DNA from: Chthoniobacteraceae bacterium
Lineage (GTDB): Bacteria; Verrucomicrobiota; Verrucomicrobiia; Chthoniobacterales; Chthoniobacteraceae
Length of the DNA stretch: 64,000 bases
Direction of reading: 5' to 3'
Assembly (NCBI GenBank): GCA_947476255.1
Contig: CANJPY010000007.1
Span: forward strand, 1-64,000
The notes under the pieces are model-generated. The model was given only the letters and a program-made list of their open reading frames with translations. It was not told the origin of the DNA and searched no databases. Each line of letters opens with the position of its first letter. The first letter of the stretch is position 1. Below are positions 18,686 through 31,485 of this stretch, piece after piece. The position numbers and the translations under genes were made by a program.

Positions 18686-21600
18686 CTACTCGATCGGAAA
18701 TTCCACCTGACTGTCGAGCAACTCTCCAGTGAACCGGTCTATGGCAACGTGCACCCAAGCACGGCGCTCCGCCGCCACCACAAAAGCATTTAACCCTTCA
18801 ACTCCCTTGCCCGCCACCAACCCCAACCCCGTTCTCGGGTACCTGCCAGTCTGCACAATCACGTCGATAAGCAGATTCCACACCCTCGTATCTCCCATAT
18901 CCGCCAACGCCCTCACCGCGCTCTGACGCGCCGGTTCACCGACGAAGGACGGCTTGATCTTCGCTGCGAATCCATCGTAGAGACTGCTCCCAATGCCCCC
19001 TTTCCCTTGACCCGGCATCCCTTTCCAGCGCCCCACAAGATCAGATAGATTTCTTAAGGGTTGGCGCTTGGATTCCTCCAAAAGAGCTGCAGCAAGGGAT
19101 TCCACTTCGGCTTTCAGCAAAGGATCCGATTCATCGGCGTCTCCGCTTCGAGATGCCCCATTCAACGCTGCCTTTAAAACTGGAAGCTGTCTGGTGTTAA
19201 GATTGATCCGCCCCGCGGCAAGAGGCGACGGCAACTCAAGAGAAGACACAGCAAAGATATCCAGCAACCCAGCATACCCAGACTCTGCTGTCGAAAGGTC
19301 CAGTTGCTTCCAAGGATTCCCGGACGAGGTAAAAGCAATCTCACCCACATTTCGGAACGGCCTGTTTAATAACCGCGGCCGCGCGATCTCATCCAGGGGA
19401 GAATTCTTGGGAGCCGCAGCCCCCATACCCCGGCGAATCACGCCATCGGCATCAGCGTAGTCCATGGAAGAAGCGCCCGCATTCACAAAATAGGTGCTTA
19501 CAAGCTCTTCGAGAGTCTGCCCCTCCTGCTCTAAAACGGGTCCCAGTCGACATGTCCGAGGATCTGGGAAGACAATAAGAGGTCCTTCGAAATTATAGTC
19601 GCGCGTACCAATCGTAATCTCGGGCGACAAAGGGACTGTCTTTTCATCATAAGGCACCCACGTATCGTTCTCCTCCGGTCCGGACGCCTGCTCAAAGTAC
19701 TCGAGTCGGTAGGTGATTAACGGCGGCGCCTCGATTACAAAACTAGAGGGCAGCACCGAGTAAGTCTTTGTCCCCACTGTTGCTGAAAACGCCCGAAACA
19801 CATCAGCGATGCGCACCCCAAAAATAAGGTTCCCAGCTGAATCTCGGGACGATTTTTGATGACCGATGATCCCGACAGGCACCGGTTTGTAAAAAGCGTT
19901 GTGACGGGCGTCGTCTGAAAAAAACCGAAACTGTTCACCATCAGGTTTAAGCTCTTCCGCAAGTGGCTGAGAAGCGGCTTCTGGAACAACAGTCGCCCCT
20001 TCCTTCATTGGTTCAACCTGTCTCGCCGTTACGGAAAACGATTTATCACACGTCACCACGAGTCTCAGCTCTTTAGACGATTTTCCATCCACGCCGAGAT
20101 TCCTTAAGCGATGGGGATTCCAGAGATACACCTTCTGCCAGATCTGCGTGTCCGTGTGCTCACCCGAGCCCGCCTTTCTTCTAAATTTTATTAGGCCTCC
20201 TGAGGCCGAAACAAACGCTTGAAACGGGTCCTCCGACTGCCGGGTACTTACACACGTTCTGACACCTTGGAAGTAAGGCAAATCTTCGATGCCCTTCAAA
20301 ACCCGCCCGCCATCTTCCGGGGCGAAACTTATTGCTGTTGGAAAATCGTCTGCATCGTATTGATCAATAAGATTCGCTGCGATTTGTATCACGGCAATAT
20401 CCAAAGATGTCTCCCACTCCTCGCGCACCAAAGGATGATTGGGAGCCAAAACACCGGCTTGAATCGCGGCTTTCAGCATTTCTATAAAATCTGGTTCCCG
20501 AGCGTGCCCAGCAGGCAGAGCGGAAACTTCGTAGAGAGTCAGAATTCTCGATACTCCATTTCGATAAATCCAGGGTTCATGGACAGACTCGCGTGTCAGG
20601 CCGAAAAACCTTTCTATTTCACTACCCTCCCCAGCGACTGCACGATGTCCTACCAGGGCGAGGCGAGTCAGAGGAAAGCGCCTGTTGACCAGCGGTTCGC
20701 CGACCTGCGCGCGTTTGCCATCCCCCCGCACAAATGGCTTTACCACGCGAACCTGTAAAAAAGGTGGGTTCAAACGCTTGAGGTAATCTTGGTGTTTTGG
20801 ATCCGCATCCCAACCAGCGCCGTCATTCCCCCCTTCCGAAGGGGCCATAATCGGGGGGGGCGAAGGCACCAATCTACCAGGCTGGGGAGGAGACAAACTG
20901 GGTTGCTCAAGCGATCGGCTGAATGTTCCCACATACTGCAAAAAGTTTTCCCGCGCGTCGGGCAAACCAGAACGATGATTCCGGACCATACGCGTGAGGC
21001 CGACACGCCCCGTCCACTGCCGGTTACCAATGGGGGTCCGCCCGGGAATTCCAAGTGGCATGCGAAGCAAATCCAGCGGGTATCCCGGACGCTTCAAACT
21101 CCCCTCGTCCCGCCAGGAAATCAATGCATCGTTAAATGCAACAGCTTGTAAATCAGACATTCCCGCGTCCCGGAGAAGACTGCACAAGTCCAGAAAATGC
21201 GGCGTACCCTTCGCCCCTATGAAGGAGGGACTCACTTTTGAAATAGACCCGGCGACGGAAATATCTGCGAGCCCACCCTCGTCAAAAATCATGAAGGCAT
21301 ACCTCGCAACGATGGGATTGGATTCGTTCGTAAGCAGGTTCAGTCGCTTCTCGCCACCGCCCGTTAAAAGATACCAGTCAGGAACAGGCGGTGGAACTCC
21401 GGGTGACAACAAACCGGTTAATTTCCACCGGTCACTTGAAACAAAAATCTTATTTTTGGAAAGCTCTTCGCTCGAAACGGGCGCAGCTGGCAAGGCAGGT
21501 GGCACAATCTTCGCCCAAGGATACGCCTCAGGAGCGTGGTCCGAATTAAAGAAAGCAGCATCTCGGCTGCTCCATTTCACGAGGTTAGGCTGATTCTCCG

Positions 21601-21988
21601 GCGCATTTCTCGAGGGCACGGCTGCCCATGCATTGGACGGAAACATTAACCTGCCCTTCCCTGCCGGGGTGAGAAAAGACACAAAAGGAGAACCGTCAGG
21701 CGCGCTAGGGTTTTGAGACCCTGCAACCATCTCGTTCTCAAGATTTGTCAGAATCTGTTTCCAAGCCACCTCCAGCATCTGTCCCGCACGCTCCCCCTCT
21801 AAAGCCGAGGTTGAAACTGAAACGTATTTGCCAGTCGTAGACAAAAACAGAGTGACCATTGCAGTCAAAACCGCCGTCAAAAGAAGCACCAAGACCAAGG
21901 CGGCTCCGGACTTCGAGCGCGTGATGTCCGGGCAAAAAGAAGCGGAGAGCGGGCACCGAGTGAAGTTGGGGTCAGAACCCATATTCAT
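18686..21988 (-). CDS. Verru_Chthon cassette protein A-like (large pilin-type N-terminal TM protein)
   Basis: GAALVLVLLLTAVLTAMVTLFLSTTGKYVSVSTSALEGERAGQMLEVAWKQIL N-terminus followed by a very long domain with SAPDGSPFVSFLTPAGKGRLMFPSNAWAAVPSRNAPENQP, as I recall for TIGR02600. Confidence 0.65.
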   Translation of the reverse strand: MNMGSDPNFTRCPLSASFCPDITRSKSGAALVLVLLLTAVLTAMVTLFLSTTGKYVSVSTSALEGERAGQMLEVAWKQILTNLENEMVAGSQNPSAPDGSPFVSFLTPAGKGRLMFPSNAWAAVPSRNAPENQPNLVKWSSRDAAFFNSDHAPEAYPWAKIVPPALPAAPVSSEELSKNKIFVSSDRWKLTGLLSPGVPPPVPDWYLLTGGGEKRLNLLTNESNPIVARYAFMIFDEGGLADISVAGSISKVSPSFIGAKGTPHFLDLCSLLRDAGMSDLQAVAFNDALISWRDEGSLKRPGYPLDLLRMPLGIPGRTPIGNRQWTGRVGLTRMVRNHRSGLPDARENFLQYVGTFSRSLEQPSLSPPQPGRLVPSPPPIMAPSEGGNDGAGWDADPKHQDYLKRLNPPFLQVRVVKPFVRGDGKRAQVGEPLVNRRFPLTRLALVGHRAVAGEGSEIERFFGLTRESVHEPWIYRNGVSRILTLYEVSALPAGHAREPDFIEMLKAAIQAGVLAPNHPLVREEWETSLDIAVIQIAANLIDQYDADDFPTAISFAPEDGGRVLKGIEDLPYFQGVRTCVSTRQSEDPFQAFVSASGGLIKFRRKAGSGEHTDTQIWQKVYLWNPHRLRNLGVDGKSSKELRLVVTCDKSFSVTARQVEPMKEGATVVPEAASQPLAEELKPDGEQFRFFSDDARHNAFYKPVPVGIIGHQKSSRDSAGNLIFGVRIADVFRAFSATVGTKTYSVLPSSFVIEAPPLITYRLEYFEQASGPEENDTWVPYDEKTVPLSPEITIGTRDYNFEGPLIVFPDPRTCRLGPVLEQEGQTLEELVSTYFVNAGASSMDYADADGVIRRGMGAAAPKNSPLDEIARPRLLNRPFRNVGEIAFTSSGNPWKQLDLSTAESGYAGLLDIFAVSSLELPSPLAAGRINLNTRQLPVLKAALNGASRSGDADESDPLLKAEVESLAAALLEESKRQPLRNLSDLVGRWKGMPGQGKGGIGSSLYDGFAAKIKPSFVGEPARQSAVRALADMGDTRVWNLLIDVIVQTGRYPRTGLGLVAGKGVEGLNAFVVAAERRAWVHVAIDRFTGELLDSQVEFPIE

Positions 21989-22064
21989 CGGAGCTCCGCG
22001 TCTCCGCGAGAGAACCAGCAAGGCTCCTCCTCCTTTTATCCGGCGAGGAGCCATACTGCATTGT

Positions 22065-25000
22065 TTACGCCTCGGCCGCCTCTTCCACCTCATCCCCCGG
22101 TTCATTGCGGTCGATATTACCGACCACTTGAACGTCTCGGTGGGTTGGGAATCCTGTTCCTGCAGGAATAAGATGTCCCATGATGACGTTTTCTTTAAAG
22201 CCACGCAGTCGATCAACTCGGCCCAAGGTAGCGGCTTCCGTCAAGACCCGTGTCGTATCCTGGAAGGATGCGGCCGAGATAAACGATTCCGTTTCCAAAG
22301 ACGCCTTCGTAATTCCAAGAAGTACCGGTGCAGCTTCAGCGGGTTTTCCACCCATCTCCACAACGCGTTTGTTTTCGTCTTCAAAGGTCAAGCGATCGAG
22401 TTGGTCACCCCACAGAAGCTGTGTGTCACCTGGTTCGCTCACCTTCACCTTGCGCAACATCTGGCGGATGATGATTTCGATGTGTTTGTCCGCGATTTCC
22501 ACGCCCTGAAGACGGTAAACCTCCTGCACCTCGTTCACCAGATGTTCCTGAAGCGCCTGTGGTCCAAGAACCTCCAAGATATCATGCGGAGGCACGGGAC
22601 CTTCAGTCAACTGCTGCCCCTTCTTCACGAAGTCGCCTTGCAGCACGATCAGATGCTTGTTCAGAGGCACTAGATGCTCTTCTTCAGCTCCGGTTTCAGG
22701 ATCCACCACGATCACTTTGCGCTTTCCACGCACGTTGGCGCCGATCTGAACCTGTCCGTCGATCTTCGCAATCTCAGCGGCATCCTTGGGACGACGGGCT
22801 TCGAAAAGCTCCGCCACGCGCGGCAGACCGCCCGTGATGTCCTTGGTCTTTGCCACCTTACGCGGCGTCTTGGCGAGAAGTTGCCCGGCCTGAACCTTTT
22901 TGCCCTCGGAAACAACAACCACGGCGCCTGCCGGGATCGAGTAACTGGCACGCACCTCATCCGTCTTCTCATCCATGATCACAATCTGAGGATGCTGATC
23001 CTGCTTGTGTTCGATCACCACGGTCCCCATCAGGCCCGTCGCTTCGTCCACTTCGCGCTTCACAGTCACACCTTGAACCATGTCCACAAACTTAATCTTC
23101 CCACCGTGTTCGGTCAGAATCGGTACGTTGTGCGGATCCCACTGCGCGAAGGCCTGACCCTTGGTCACTGCCCCCCCATCCGGCACGCTGATCACTGTTC
23201 CGAGCACCATATTGTAGCGCTCCGTCTCAAGGCCAGTTGCATTGTGCAACGTAATGGATCCATTGCGGTTGAGAACAATGTAATCGCCCTCGATGCTTTT
23301 TACAACGCGCAGGTCGTTGTAGCGCACCAGACCGTCGTTCTTGGCTTTAACGACTGGCTGTTTGAAGGTCTGCGAGGCCACCCCACCGATGTGGAAAGTA
23401 CGCATCGTCAACTGCGTTCCTGGCTCGCCGATCGACTGCGCCGCAATAATTCCAACTGCCTCGCCCATACGCACACGCTGACCAGTGGCCAAACTGCGTC
23501 CATAGCAAAGAGCACAAACGCCCCGCTTGGATTCGCACGTTAGAACGGAGCGAATCTTAAGTTGTTCCATCCCCAGCGAATCGATCGCCGTAGCGGCCTC
23601 TTCACTGATGATGTCTCCACGGGTGACATACACTTTTTGGGAGACGGGGTCCTTGACCGATTCACAACTCGTCCGGCCGATGAGGCGCGTACGCAGGTCA
23701 ACCACCTCTTCGTCTCCTTCGTAAATCGGACGAACGGTGATCCCGTTGACAGTGCCACAGTCTTCGAGCGAGATAATGACGTCCTGGGAACAATCCACCA
23801 GCTTGCGAGTAAGATAACCAGAGTCAGCCGTTTTAAGAGCCGTATCCGCGAGACCCTTACGCGCACCGTGCGTGGAGATGAAATACTCCAACACGGACAA
23901 ACCTTCGCGGAAGTTGGCGGTAATCGGCTGTTCGATGATCGAACCGTCGGGCTTTGCCATCAGACCGCGCATCCCAGCGAGCTGCTTCACCTGCTGACGG
24001 TTGCCTCGGGCACCGGAGTCCACCATCAAATACACAGGATTCAACTCCTTGCGACCTTCGTTGTGCTCCAAAGTTCGGAACATGACGTTGGCAATTTCTT
24101 CCCCTGCGTGCGTCCAAATGTCCACGACCTTAGCGTAACGTTCGCCGTCGGTGATGATCCCGCGTTTGTACTGCTGCAACACCTGGGCAACCTGCTTGTG
24201 GGCACTGGCCAATTCAACTTGCTTCTCGTTCGGGATGATCATGTCCTTAATCCCGATGGAAACACCTGCGCGCATCGCCCAGGTGAATCCGAGACTCTTG
24301 AGTCGATCCAAAGAATCTACGGTGGCCTGATGTCCCGCCGCATTATAAGTGCGGAAGATAATGTCGGAGATTTGTTTCTTGCCAGCGGCTTTGTTGAAGA
24401 AACCAAGCTGCTCTGGCCAGATCTCGTTAAAAATTACGCGCCCCACAGTGGTCTCAATCACCCGCGCCGTGGTGTCACCAAAGACAGTGTGCTGCCCGAG
24501 GTTCGGATTTTGAAAACGAATTTTATCGTGCACTTTCACCGCACCGTCGGTGAGAGCGAACTCGACCTCCGCCGCGTTGGCGAAGAGCGGCATCCGCTTG
24601 CCTTCCGTATCCGCGTGTTTACGAGGATTCTGGGTGAGGTAGTAGCAACCAAGAACAATGTCCTGAGAAGGCGTCGTCACAGGCTTTCCGCTCGAGGGCG
24701 AGAAGATATTGTTGGAAGCAAGCATCAGCATGCGGGCTTCCATCTGCGCTTCCACCGAAAGCGGGACGTGTACCGCCATCTGGTCACCGTCGAAGTCAGC
24801 GTTATACGCCGTACAGACGAGCGGATGAATCCGAATGGCTTCGCCCTCGATCAATAGAGGTTCAAAAGCTTGGATCGAAAGACGATGCAACGTAGGCGCA
24901 CGATTCAGGAGCACCGGATGCCCCTTGGTGACCTGCTCCAAGATGTCCCAGACCTCCGGCGTCTGCCGGTCGATCATCTTCTTGGCGCTTCGAACCGTAT

Positions 25001-26183
25001 GCACATAGCCGCGCTCCTTGAGAACACGGATGATGAAGGGCTCGAACAACACAAGCGCCATCTTCTTCGGCAAACCGCACTGGTGCAGTTTCAATTCGGG
25101 ACCGATAACGATTACGGAACGTCCGGAATAATCGACGCGTTTTCCAAGCAGGTTTTGACGGAAGCGACCGCCCTTCCCCTTGAGCATGTCGGAAAGGGAC
25201 TTGAGAGGACGGTTGCCCGCGCCGGTGACAGCCCGACCGTGACGACCGTTGTCAAACAGGGCGTCAACCGCTTCTTGGAGCATGCGTTTTTCGTTCCGGA
25301 TGATGACGTCAGGCGTCTTCAACTGCAGGAGGTTACGCAAACGATTGTTGCGGTTGATCACACGCCGGTAAAGATCGTTCAAGTCGGAGGTCGCGAACCG
25401 TCCACCTTCAAGAGGCACCAGCGGACGCAAGTCCGGAGGAATGACGGGAAGAACTTCCAAGATCATCCACTCGGGGCGGGTTTTACTGTTGGCAAACCCC
25501 TGGACAAGCTTCAAGCGCTTGGAGAGCTTTTTCTTCACCTGCTTGGAGCGGGTGTTGCCCATTTGTTCTTCGAGATCCTTCTGAGCGCCCACGAGGTCAA
25601 TGAGAGCAAGAAGCTTGCGAATAGCCTCTGCACCCATGCCCGCGTCGAAGCTGCCCTCTCCGAAGGAATCCACAGCCTCACGGTACTCGGTCTCACTAAG
25701 TAACTGACCTTTGACGAGACCGGTGTGGCCGGGATCGATCACAAGGTAGTCTTCATAATAAATGATCCGCTCAAGCTGGCGGCCTGACATATCCAGCATC
25801 AACCCAATGCGGGAGGGCATACACTTGTAAAACCAGATGTGCGTCACAGGCACAGCGAGTTCAATGTGCCCCATGCGCTCACGACGCACGCGTGCAAGCG
25901 TCACTTCAACGCCGCAGCGGTCGCAGATCACACCCTTGTGCTTGATACGCTTGTATTTGCCGCAGGAGCACTCCCAGTCGCGGGTAGGGCCGAAAATCTT
26001 CTCACAGAAAAGGCCGCCCTTTTCTGGCTTGAAGGTGCGGTAATTGATGGTTTCTGGGTTCTTAACTTCACCCAGGCTCCATTGACGAATTGTGTCGGGA
26101 GCCGCAACGGTGATGCCCACCTGGTCAAAGCCAGGGAGATGCTGATCACCAACTAATTCGCGGAAGGAAGGAGTTTCACTCAT
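22065..26183 (-). CDS. rpoC: DNA-directed RNA polymerase subunit beta'
   Basis: [38 protein letters not shown] and many other hallmark motifs; start [13 protein letters not shown]. Confidence 0.97.
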   Translation of the reverse strand: MSETPSFRELVGDQHLPGFDQVGITVAAPDTIRQWSLGEVKNPETINYRTFKPEKGGLFCEKIFGPTRDWECSCGKYKRIKHKGVICDRCGVEVTLARVRRERMGHIELAVPVTHIWFYKCMPSRIGLMLDMSGRQLERIIYYEDYLVIDPGHTGLVKGQLLSETEYREAVDSFGEGSFDAGMGAEAIRKLLALIDLVGAQKDLEEQMGNTRSKQVKKKLSKRLKLVQGFANSKTRPEWMILEVLPVIPPDLRPLVPLEGGRFATSDLNDLYRRVINRNNRLRNLLQLKTPDVIIRNEKRMLQEAVDALFDNGRHGRAVTGAGNRPLKSLSDMLKGKGGRFRQNLLGKRVDYSGRSVIVIGPELKLHQCGLPKKMALVLFEPFIIRVLKERGYVHTVRSAKKMIDRQTPEVWDILEQVTKGHPVLLNRAPTLHRLSIQAFEPLLIEGEAIRIHPLVCTAYNADFDGDQMAVHVPLSVEAQMEARMLMLASNNIFSPSSGKPVTTPSQDIVLGCYYLTQNPRKHADTEGKRMPLFANAAEVEFALTDGAVKVHDKIRFQNPNLGQHTVFGDTTARVIETTVGRVIFNEIWPEQLGFFNKAAGKKQISDIIFRTYNAAGHQATVDSLDRLKSLGFTWAMRAGVSIGIKDMIIPNEKQVELASAHKQVAQVLQQYKRGIITDGERYAKVVDIWTHAGEEIANVMFRTLEHNEGRKELNPVYLMVDSGARGNRQQVKQLAGMRGLMAKPDGSIIEQPITANFREGLSVLEYFISTHGARKGLADTALKTADSGYLTRKLVDCSQDVIISLEDCGTVNGITVRPIYEGDEEVVDLRTRLIGRTSCESVKDPVSQKVYVTRGDIISEEAATAIDSLGMEQLKIRSVLTCESKRGVCALCYGRSLATGQRVRMGEAVGIIAAQSIGEPGTQLTMRTFHIGGVASQTFKQPVVKAKNDGLVRYNDLRVVKSIEGDYIVLNRNGSITLHNATGLETERYNMVLGTVISVPDGGAVTKGQAFAQWDPHNVPILTEHGGKIKFVDMVQGVTVKREVDEATGLMGTVVIEHKQDQHPQIVIMDEKTDEVRASYSIPAGAVVVVSEGKKVQAGQLLAKTPRKVAKTKDITGGLPRVAELFEARRPKDAAEIAKIDGQVQIGANVRGKRKVIVVDPETGAEEEHLVPLNKHLIVLQGDFVKKGQQLTEGPVPPHDILEVLGPQALQEHLVNEVQEVYRLQGVEIADKHIEIIIRQMLRKVKVSEPGDTQLLWGDQLDRLTFEDENKRVVEMGGKPAEAAPVLLGITKASLETESFISAASFQDTTRVLTEAATLGRVDRLRGFKENVIMGHLIPAGTGFPTHRDVQVVGNIDRNEPGDEVEEAAEA

Positions 26184-26213
26184 ACAGAAGAAAGACGGTG
26201 CGCCAGAAAATGA

Positions 26214-26245
26214 GGCCATCCGGCGTGGCGGGACGCCGGATGGCC
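26214..26245. repeat. 13-bp perfect inverted repeat between rpoB and rpoC
   Basis: GGCCATCCGGCGT-ggcggg-ACGCCGGATGGCC. Confidence 0.9.
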
Positions 26246-26255
26246 AAAGGGTTTT

Positions 26256-29200
26256 TTAGAACGTGACGTGAGGAATCAAGGGACCGGAATTCTCAGTGCG
26301 CGGCCCGACTTTGACATCGAGACCGAGTGACTGCATTTCCTTGATCAACACATTAAAGGACTCAGGCGTGCCAGCTTCCAAAGAGTTGTCACCTTTGACA
26401 ATTGCTTCGTAAATCCGCGTACGGCCCTGAACATCGTCTGACTTCACCGTCAGCAATTCCTGCAGAGTGTAGGCTGCGCCATAAGCTTCAAGCGCCCACA
26501 CCTCCATCTCCCCGAAGCGCTGGCCGCCGTATTGCGCCTTACCCCCCAGCGGTTGCTGGGTGACAAGAGAGTACGGACCAACGGCGCGGGCATGAATCTT
26601 GTCGGCAACCAAGTGGCCGAGTTTGAGCATGTAAATATAACCAACAACGACCTGCTGGTCGAATGCGTCTCCAGTGCGACCGTCAAAAACCGTTGCTTTT
26701 CCAGTTTCAGTCACCCAAGTGAAGCCTTCTTTCTCGCGAGCTTGTTTGAGGAAATCAAAAATCTGAGATTCCTTGATGCCGTCGAAGACGGGAGTTGCGA
26801 CCTTGAACCCGAGAGCCTTGGCTGCGACCCCCAGATGGGTTTCCAACACCTGACCCACGTTCATTCGGGAAGGCACCCCGAGCGGATTCAACACGATATC
26901 AACGGGCTTGCCATCGGAGAGGAACGGCATGTCTTCTTCAGGAACAATGCGGGCAACCACCCCTTTGTTTCCGTGACGACCGGCCATTTTATCCCCTACT
27001 GAAAGCTTGCGCTTGGACGCGATGTAAACCTTCACCTGCTTGATGATGCCGGGATCAATGTCATCCCCGCTCTCGAGTTTATCCATCGACGACTCGTGCT
27101 CATTTTCCAATTCCTGGAACTTTGGCTCGAACTCGCTGATGATATCCCGGATCTTGTTACGGATCGGAGATGGATCGATATCGACGTGATCGTAAACCTG
27201 CGCCAGTTTGCGCAGCAATGTCTTGGTGATCTTCCGATTTGCAGGAATGATGATCTCGCCAGTCTGGGCGTTCACAACATCGAGCGGAATCTTTTCACCG
27301 AGCAGGATGTTGGCCAGAGCTTCCGTGAGTTCTTCGTGCAACTCATCCAGCTTTTTCTGGTGATGCTCTTCGGCTTCCTTCTGCTGGCGCTTGGACTCGC
27401 TCGGACTCAGCTTGATCTTGGCAACTTCCTTGCGGCTGGAGACCTTCACATCCATCACAATGCCGTACGTACCCGAGGGCACAGTCAGCGATGTATCTTT
27501 GACGTCGGCGGCCTTCTCACCGAAAATGGCACGCAACAGACGCTCTTCTGGTGCGAGTTCAGTTTCGCTCTTGGGCGTGATCTTTCCAACAAGAATGTCA
27601 CCCGGGCGAATCTCAGCCCCCACGCGCACAACGCCATCCGGTCCCAGATTACGCAACGCTTCCTCCGAAACATTCGGAATATCACGCGTGATTTCTTCAG
27701 GACCAAGCTTTGTGTCGCGAGCGCCGCACTCGAACTCGTCAATGTGAATGGAGGTGTAGATGTCCTCTTTCACCACACGCTCAGAGATCGTGATGGCGTC
27801 TTCGAAGTTGTATCCATTCCAAGGCATGAACGCGACAAGGACGTTACGCCCAAGGGCGAGTTCACCGTTGTCGCAGTTTGGTCCGTCGGCGACCACCATC
27901 CCCTTGGTGATCTTGTCTCCCTTGCCCACGATTGGGCGCTGGTTGACGCAAGTGCCTGCATTGGAACGCATAAACTTACGCAGATCGTAAATATACACGC
28001 CCTCCGAAGGATCATGACGGAATTTCTTCTTCGCCTCGGGAATCTCGCCGTCTGTCGTGATCACGATTTGATCCGCAGTCACGCTCGCAACGACACCATT
28101 GCCCTCGGCAACAATCACTGCGCGTGAGTCCCGAGCGACCTTGGCTTCCATTCCAGTGCCAACCAAGGGCGCCTCGGAGATGAGCAGAGGCACGCCTTGA
28201 CGCTGCATGTTCGAGCCCATCAGAGCCCGGTTCGCATCATCATGCTCGAGGAACGGAATCAACGAGGCAGCCACAGAAACAAGCTGCTTCGGGGAGATGT
28301 CCATGTAGTGAACCTTATCCGGTTCAACCTCAAGGAAGTCGCCCCCCGAACGCACTGCGACTTTGTCGGTCAGGAACTTGCCACTCGCGTCGACGGGTAC
28401 GCTCGCCTGTGCGACGAGGAAGTTTTCTTCCTGATCCCCAGTGAGATACTCGATTTTGCTGGTGACTTTGCCATTGGTTACCTTGCGGTACGGCGTTTCA
28501 ATAAATCCGAAATCGTTGATTTGAGCATAGCTCGAGAGCGAGGAGATCAAACCAATGTTGGGACCTTCTGGCGTCTCAATCGGACAAATACGGCCGTAGT
28601 GCGACGGGTGAACGTCACGCACCTCGAACCCTGCACGATCACGGCTCAGACCCCCTGGTCCGAGGGCCGACAAACGGCGCTTGTGCGTCAACTCCGCCAA
28701 GGGGTTCGTCTGATCCATGAACTGACTCAACTGGGAACGACCAAAGAAGTCGCGAATCACCGCCGAGAGAGCCTTGGGGTTGATGAGCTTCTGAGGCGTC
28801 ATCCCTTCGATATTCATGTCGAAGAGAGCCATGCGCTCCTTTACCAGACGCTCCGTACGGGCAAGGCCCACGCGGCACTGGTTTGCAAGAAGTTCGCCCA
28901 CGGTACGCACACGACGGGACCCCAAATGGTCAATGTCGTCCAAACGTCCTTCTCCCGTGCGGAGTTGGATGAGATACTTCATCGCGCCAACAAAGTCTTC
29001 CTTGGTGAGCACTCGCTCTTCCGGACTGACTTTGAGACCGAGTTTGGAGTTGATCTTGTGACGTCCCACGCGACCGAGATCGTACTTCTTGGGATCGAAA
29101 AAGAGTCTCTTGAGCAGGCCACGAGCGTTCGGTACCGACGGAGGATCGCCAGGCCGCAGGCGGCGGTAGATTTCCTTGAGCGCTTCTTCTTCGGTATCAA

Positions 29201-30062
29201 CAGGATCCTTTTTTAGGGCCTTGATGATCGTGTCGTCACCCTTGAGGTCGACGACTGAGACATTCTTAATTCCAAGAGCGAGAATCTGGCCGATGGTCGC
29301 CTTGGTGAGAGGTTCGAAGGCGCGGGCGACGGTGATTTCACCGTCCAAAACGGAGTTTACCAACACCTTGCTGGCAAAGGACTCCTCCTCAAGAGAGTCA
29401 CTCAGTTTGAGAGTCTCGATGTCGTAGAAGAGAGAAATGATTTCTTCGTCCGTGCCGAATCCAAGGGCACGCAGGAGAGTGGTCGCAAGAAACTTGCGGC
29501 GGCGCTTGCGGCGATCGAGGTAAACGTAGAGAAGATCATTCGTGTCATACTGGACTTCCATCCAAGAGCCACGGTCGGGAATGATCCGGAACGAATAGAG
29601 AACCTTGCCGTTGAGATGCACGGAGGATTCAAAGGCAATGCCCGGAGAACGGTGCAACTGCGAAACAACAACGCGCTCTGCGCCGTTGATCACAAAAGTG
29701 CCCTGAGGGGTCATCAAGGGTATTTCACCCATGTAGACCTTTTCTTCCCGGGTGGCCCGCTCTTCCCTGAGGGAGAAAGTGACATAGAGCGGCGCAGAAA
29801 AGGTCTGCGACTCGCGCATGCACTCGCGGACGGACATTTTGGGGTCGCCTATTTCGAAGGAATCGAACTGCAGCACGACTTTTTCGTCGTAGCTGGAGAT
29901 GGGGAAGACCTCCGAAAAGACAGCGTGCAAGCCGGTGCTTTTGCGGCGGCTTAGAGGCACGTCTTTTTGAAGAAACTCCAAATAGGAGTTTAACTGGATC
30001 TCGATAAGGTTTGGCGGCTCGGCGCCTTCCTTGATTTTGCCGAAGTTAATACGCTCAGACAT
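26256..30062 (-). CDS. rpoB: DNA-directed RNA polymerase subunit beta
   Basis: Hallmark motifs ([75 protein letters not shown]). Confidence 0.97.
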   Translation of the reverse strand: MSERINFGKIKEGAEPPNLIEIQLNSYLEFLQKDVPLSRRKSTGLHAVFSEVFPISSYDEKVVLQFDSFEIGDPKMSVRECMRESQTFSAPLYVTFSLREERATREEKVYMGEIPLMTPQGTFVINGAERVVVSQLHRSPGIAFESSVHLNGKVLYSFRIIPDRGSWMEVQYDTNDLLYVYLDRRKRRRKFLATTLLRALGFGTDEEIISLFYDIETLKLSDSLEEESFASKVLVNSVLDGEITVARAFEPLTKATIGQILALGIKNVSVVDLKGDDTIIKALKKDPVDTEEEALKEIYRRLRPGDPPSVPNARGLLKRLFFDPKKYDLGRVGRHKINSKLGLKVSPEERVLTKEDFVGAMKYLIQLRTGEGRLDDIDHLGSRRVRTVGELLANQCRVGLARTERLVKERMALFDMNIEGMTPQKLINPKALSAVIRDFFGRSQLSQFMDQTNPLAELTHKRRLSALGPGGLSRDRAGFEVRDVHPSHYGRICPIETPEGPNIGLISSLSSYAQINDFGFIETPYRKVTNGKVTSKIEYLTGDQEENFLVAQASVPVDASGKFLTDKVAVRSGGDFLEVEPDKVHYMDISPKQLVSVAASLIPFLEHDDANRALMGSNMQRQGVPLLISEAPLVGTGMEAKVARDSRAVIVAEGNGVVASVTADQIVITTDGEIPEAKKKFRHDPSEGVYIYDLRKFMRSNAGTCVNQRPIVGKGDKITKGMVVADGPNCDNGELALGRNVLVAFMPWNGYNFEDAITISERVVKEDIYTSIHIDEFECGARDTKLGPEEITRDIPNVSEEALRNLGPDGVVRVGAEIRPGDILVGKITPKSETELAPEERLLRAIFGEKAADVKDTSLTVPSGTYGIVMDVKVSSRKEVAKIKLSPSESKRQQKEAEEHHQKKLDELHEELTEALANILLGEKIPLDVVNAQTGEIIIPANRKITKTLLRKLAQVYDHVDIDPSPIRNKIRDIISEFEPKFQELENEHESSMDKLESGDDIDPGIIKQVKVYIASKRKLSVGDKMAGRHGNKGVVARIVPEEDMPFLSDGKPVDIVLNPLGVPSRMNVGQVLETHLGVAAKALGFKVATPVFDGIKESQIFDFLKQAREKEGFTWVTETGKATVFDGRTGDAFDQQVVVGYIYMLKLGHLVADKIHARAVGPYSLVTQQPLGGKAQYGGQRFGEMEVWALEAYGAAYTLQELLTVKSDDVQGRTRIYEAIVKGDNSLEAGTPESFNVLIKEMQSLGLDVKVGPRTENSGPLIPHVTF

Positions 30063-30331
30063 GAGTGGGCTCGGTGGATACGGAGGCTGCGGGCAAAAAA
30101 CCGCAGAGGCGCACACAGAACGATCCATCCCGTCCCTCGACCAACCCGGAGTGGGTTGGCGAATTCTGGGTGGACGCCATTGTGCGCGACTCTGCGGTAA
30201 TCAATAATTTTATCAGAACCGTGGGTTGTTGATCTTCTGGGAGAAAGACACGCCCGGCAAGCGTAAATGGAGCCTGCCGGACGCGCAAATAGGGACGGCA
30301 GGAATAGATCCCGCCGTTAAGCCAAAAAAGA

Positions 30332-30709
30332 CTACTTGATTTCGACCTTGGCGCCTGCGGCCTCGACCTTCTTCTTGATGTCTTCCGCTTCCTGCTTAGT
30401 GACACCTTCCTTGAGGGCCTTGGGAGCGCTTTCAACCAGAGCCTTGGCTTCCGCCAGACCGAGGCCGGCAACTGCCGCGCGGACTTCCTTAATGACGCCA
30501 ATCTTGTTAGCGCCGGCTTCCTTCAGAATGACATCGAAGGAGGTTTTTTCTTCCACGGGAGCAGCGGCAGCCACAGGGCCTGCTGCAGCCACAGCCACAG
30601 GAGCGGCGGCGCTGACGCCCCACTTCTCTTCGAGTTGCTTGACGAGATCTGCGACCTGGAGAATGGTGAGACCACTGAGTTGCTCAACCAATGCGTGTGT
30701 ATCGGACAT
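30332..30709 (-). CDS. rplL: 50S ribosomal protein L7/L12
   Basis: Ala-rich hinge and [72 protein letters not shown]. Confidence 0.97.
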   Translation of the reverse strand: MSDTHALVEQLSGLTILQVADLVKQLEEKWGVSAAAPVAVAAAGPVAAAAPVEEKTSFDVILKEAGANKIGVIKEVRAAVAGLGLAEAKALVESAPKALKEGVTKQEAEDIKKKVEAAGAKVEIK

Positions 30710-30916
30710 ATGTTTCTGATGGTATCGTCGCTTTCCGGAGCTCCGGATCAATTAAGGGAAAGGGCCCTTCCCCCGACGAGGAACCTATTTTATGTTGTGG
30801 GTTTTAAGTGGAGCCAACCCCAAGGAGGAAGGCCCCGTTTCTCGCCGGCTTGCGCCGACAAAAGGTTTTTGAGCAAGGACGAGCCTCTCGGCCCGCCCCA
30901 GCGTGAAGGCTCCAAA

Positions 30917-31471
30917 CTACTCGGCGGCAGCCTGTTCTGCGGCGGGTTCTTCGGCGGCGGGTTTCCCTTCCGCATCGACCTTTGCCTGCAGTACTCGGGC
31001 GAGGGAAGCTGCGGGTTCGTTGAGCACCCGCACCAACTGCGTCGCGGGCGCCTGAAGGACCCCGAGGAGGGTTGCCAACAGCACTTCGCGAGAAGGCAGG
31101 TCTGCGATTGCATTAATTTGGTCGGCGGAGACCGCAAGGTTGTCCACCACACCAGCACGGATCGCAGGCTTTTTAAACTCAGCAGAGAACGTCTTCACCA
31201 CCTTGGCGGCGGCGGCCACGTCCTTGTCACCGGTCACGATCGCCGTCTGACCACGGAGATCAGGAATCTCGGGCATTCCAGCGCCCACCAAAGCACGACG
31301 CAGGAACGTGTTCTTCACAACGTGGAACTCGGCGCCCACGGCGTAGAGACGATTGCGAAGCTCGGAGAATTGAGTAACCTTGAGACCCGTGTAATCCGCC
31401 ACAAAAAGGAACGGCGAAGCGTTCAGGCGGCTGGCGATGTCTTCAACAATAGAGGCTTTTGCAGGATGCAT
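30917..31471 (-). CDS. rplJ: 50S ribosomal protein L10
   Basis: ORF between L1 and L7/L12; FLFVADYTGLKVTQFSELRNRLYAVGAEFHVVKNTFLRRAL. Confidence 0.95.
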   Translation of the reverse strand: MHPAKASIVEDIASRLNASPFLFVADYTGLKVTQFSELRNRLYAVGAEFHVVKNTFLRRALVGAGMPEIPDLRGQTAIVTGDKDVAAAAKVVKTFSAEFKKPAIRAGVVDNLAVSADQINAIADLPSREVLLATLLGVLQAPATQLVRVLNEPAASLARVLQAKVDAEGKPAAEEPAAEQAAAE

Positions 31472-31485
31472 GTGAGTGTTCCTCC

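Noticed and set aside
23562-24857. 431-aa plus ORF inside rpoC (and similar ones in rpoB)
   Set aside because: Antisense to strongly conserved rpoC/rpoB; GC-driven open frame.
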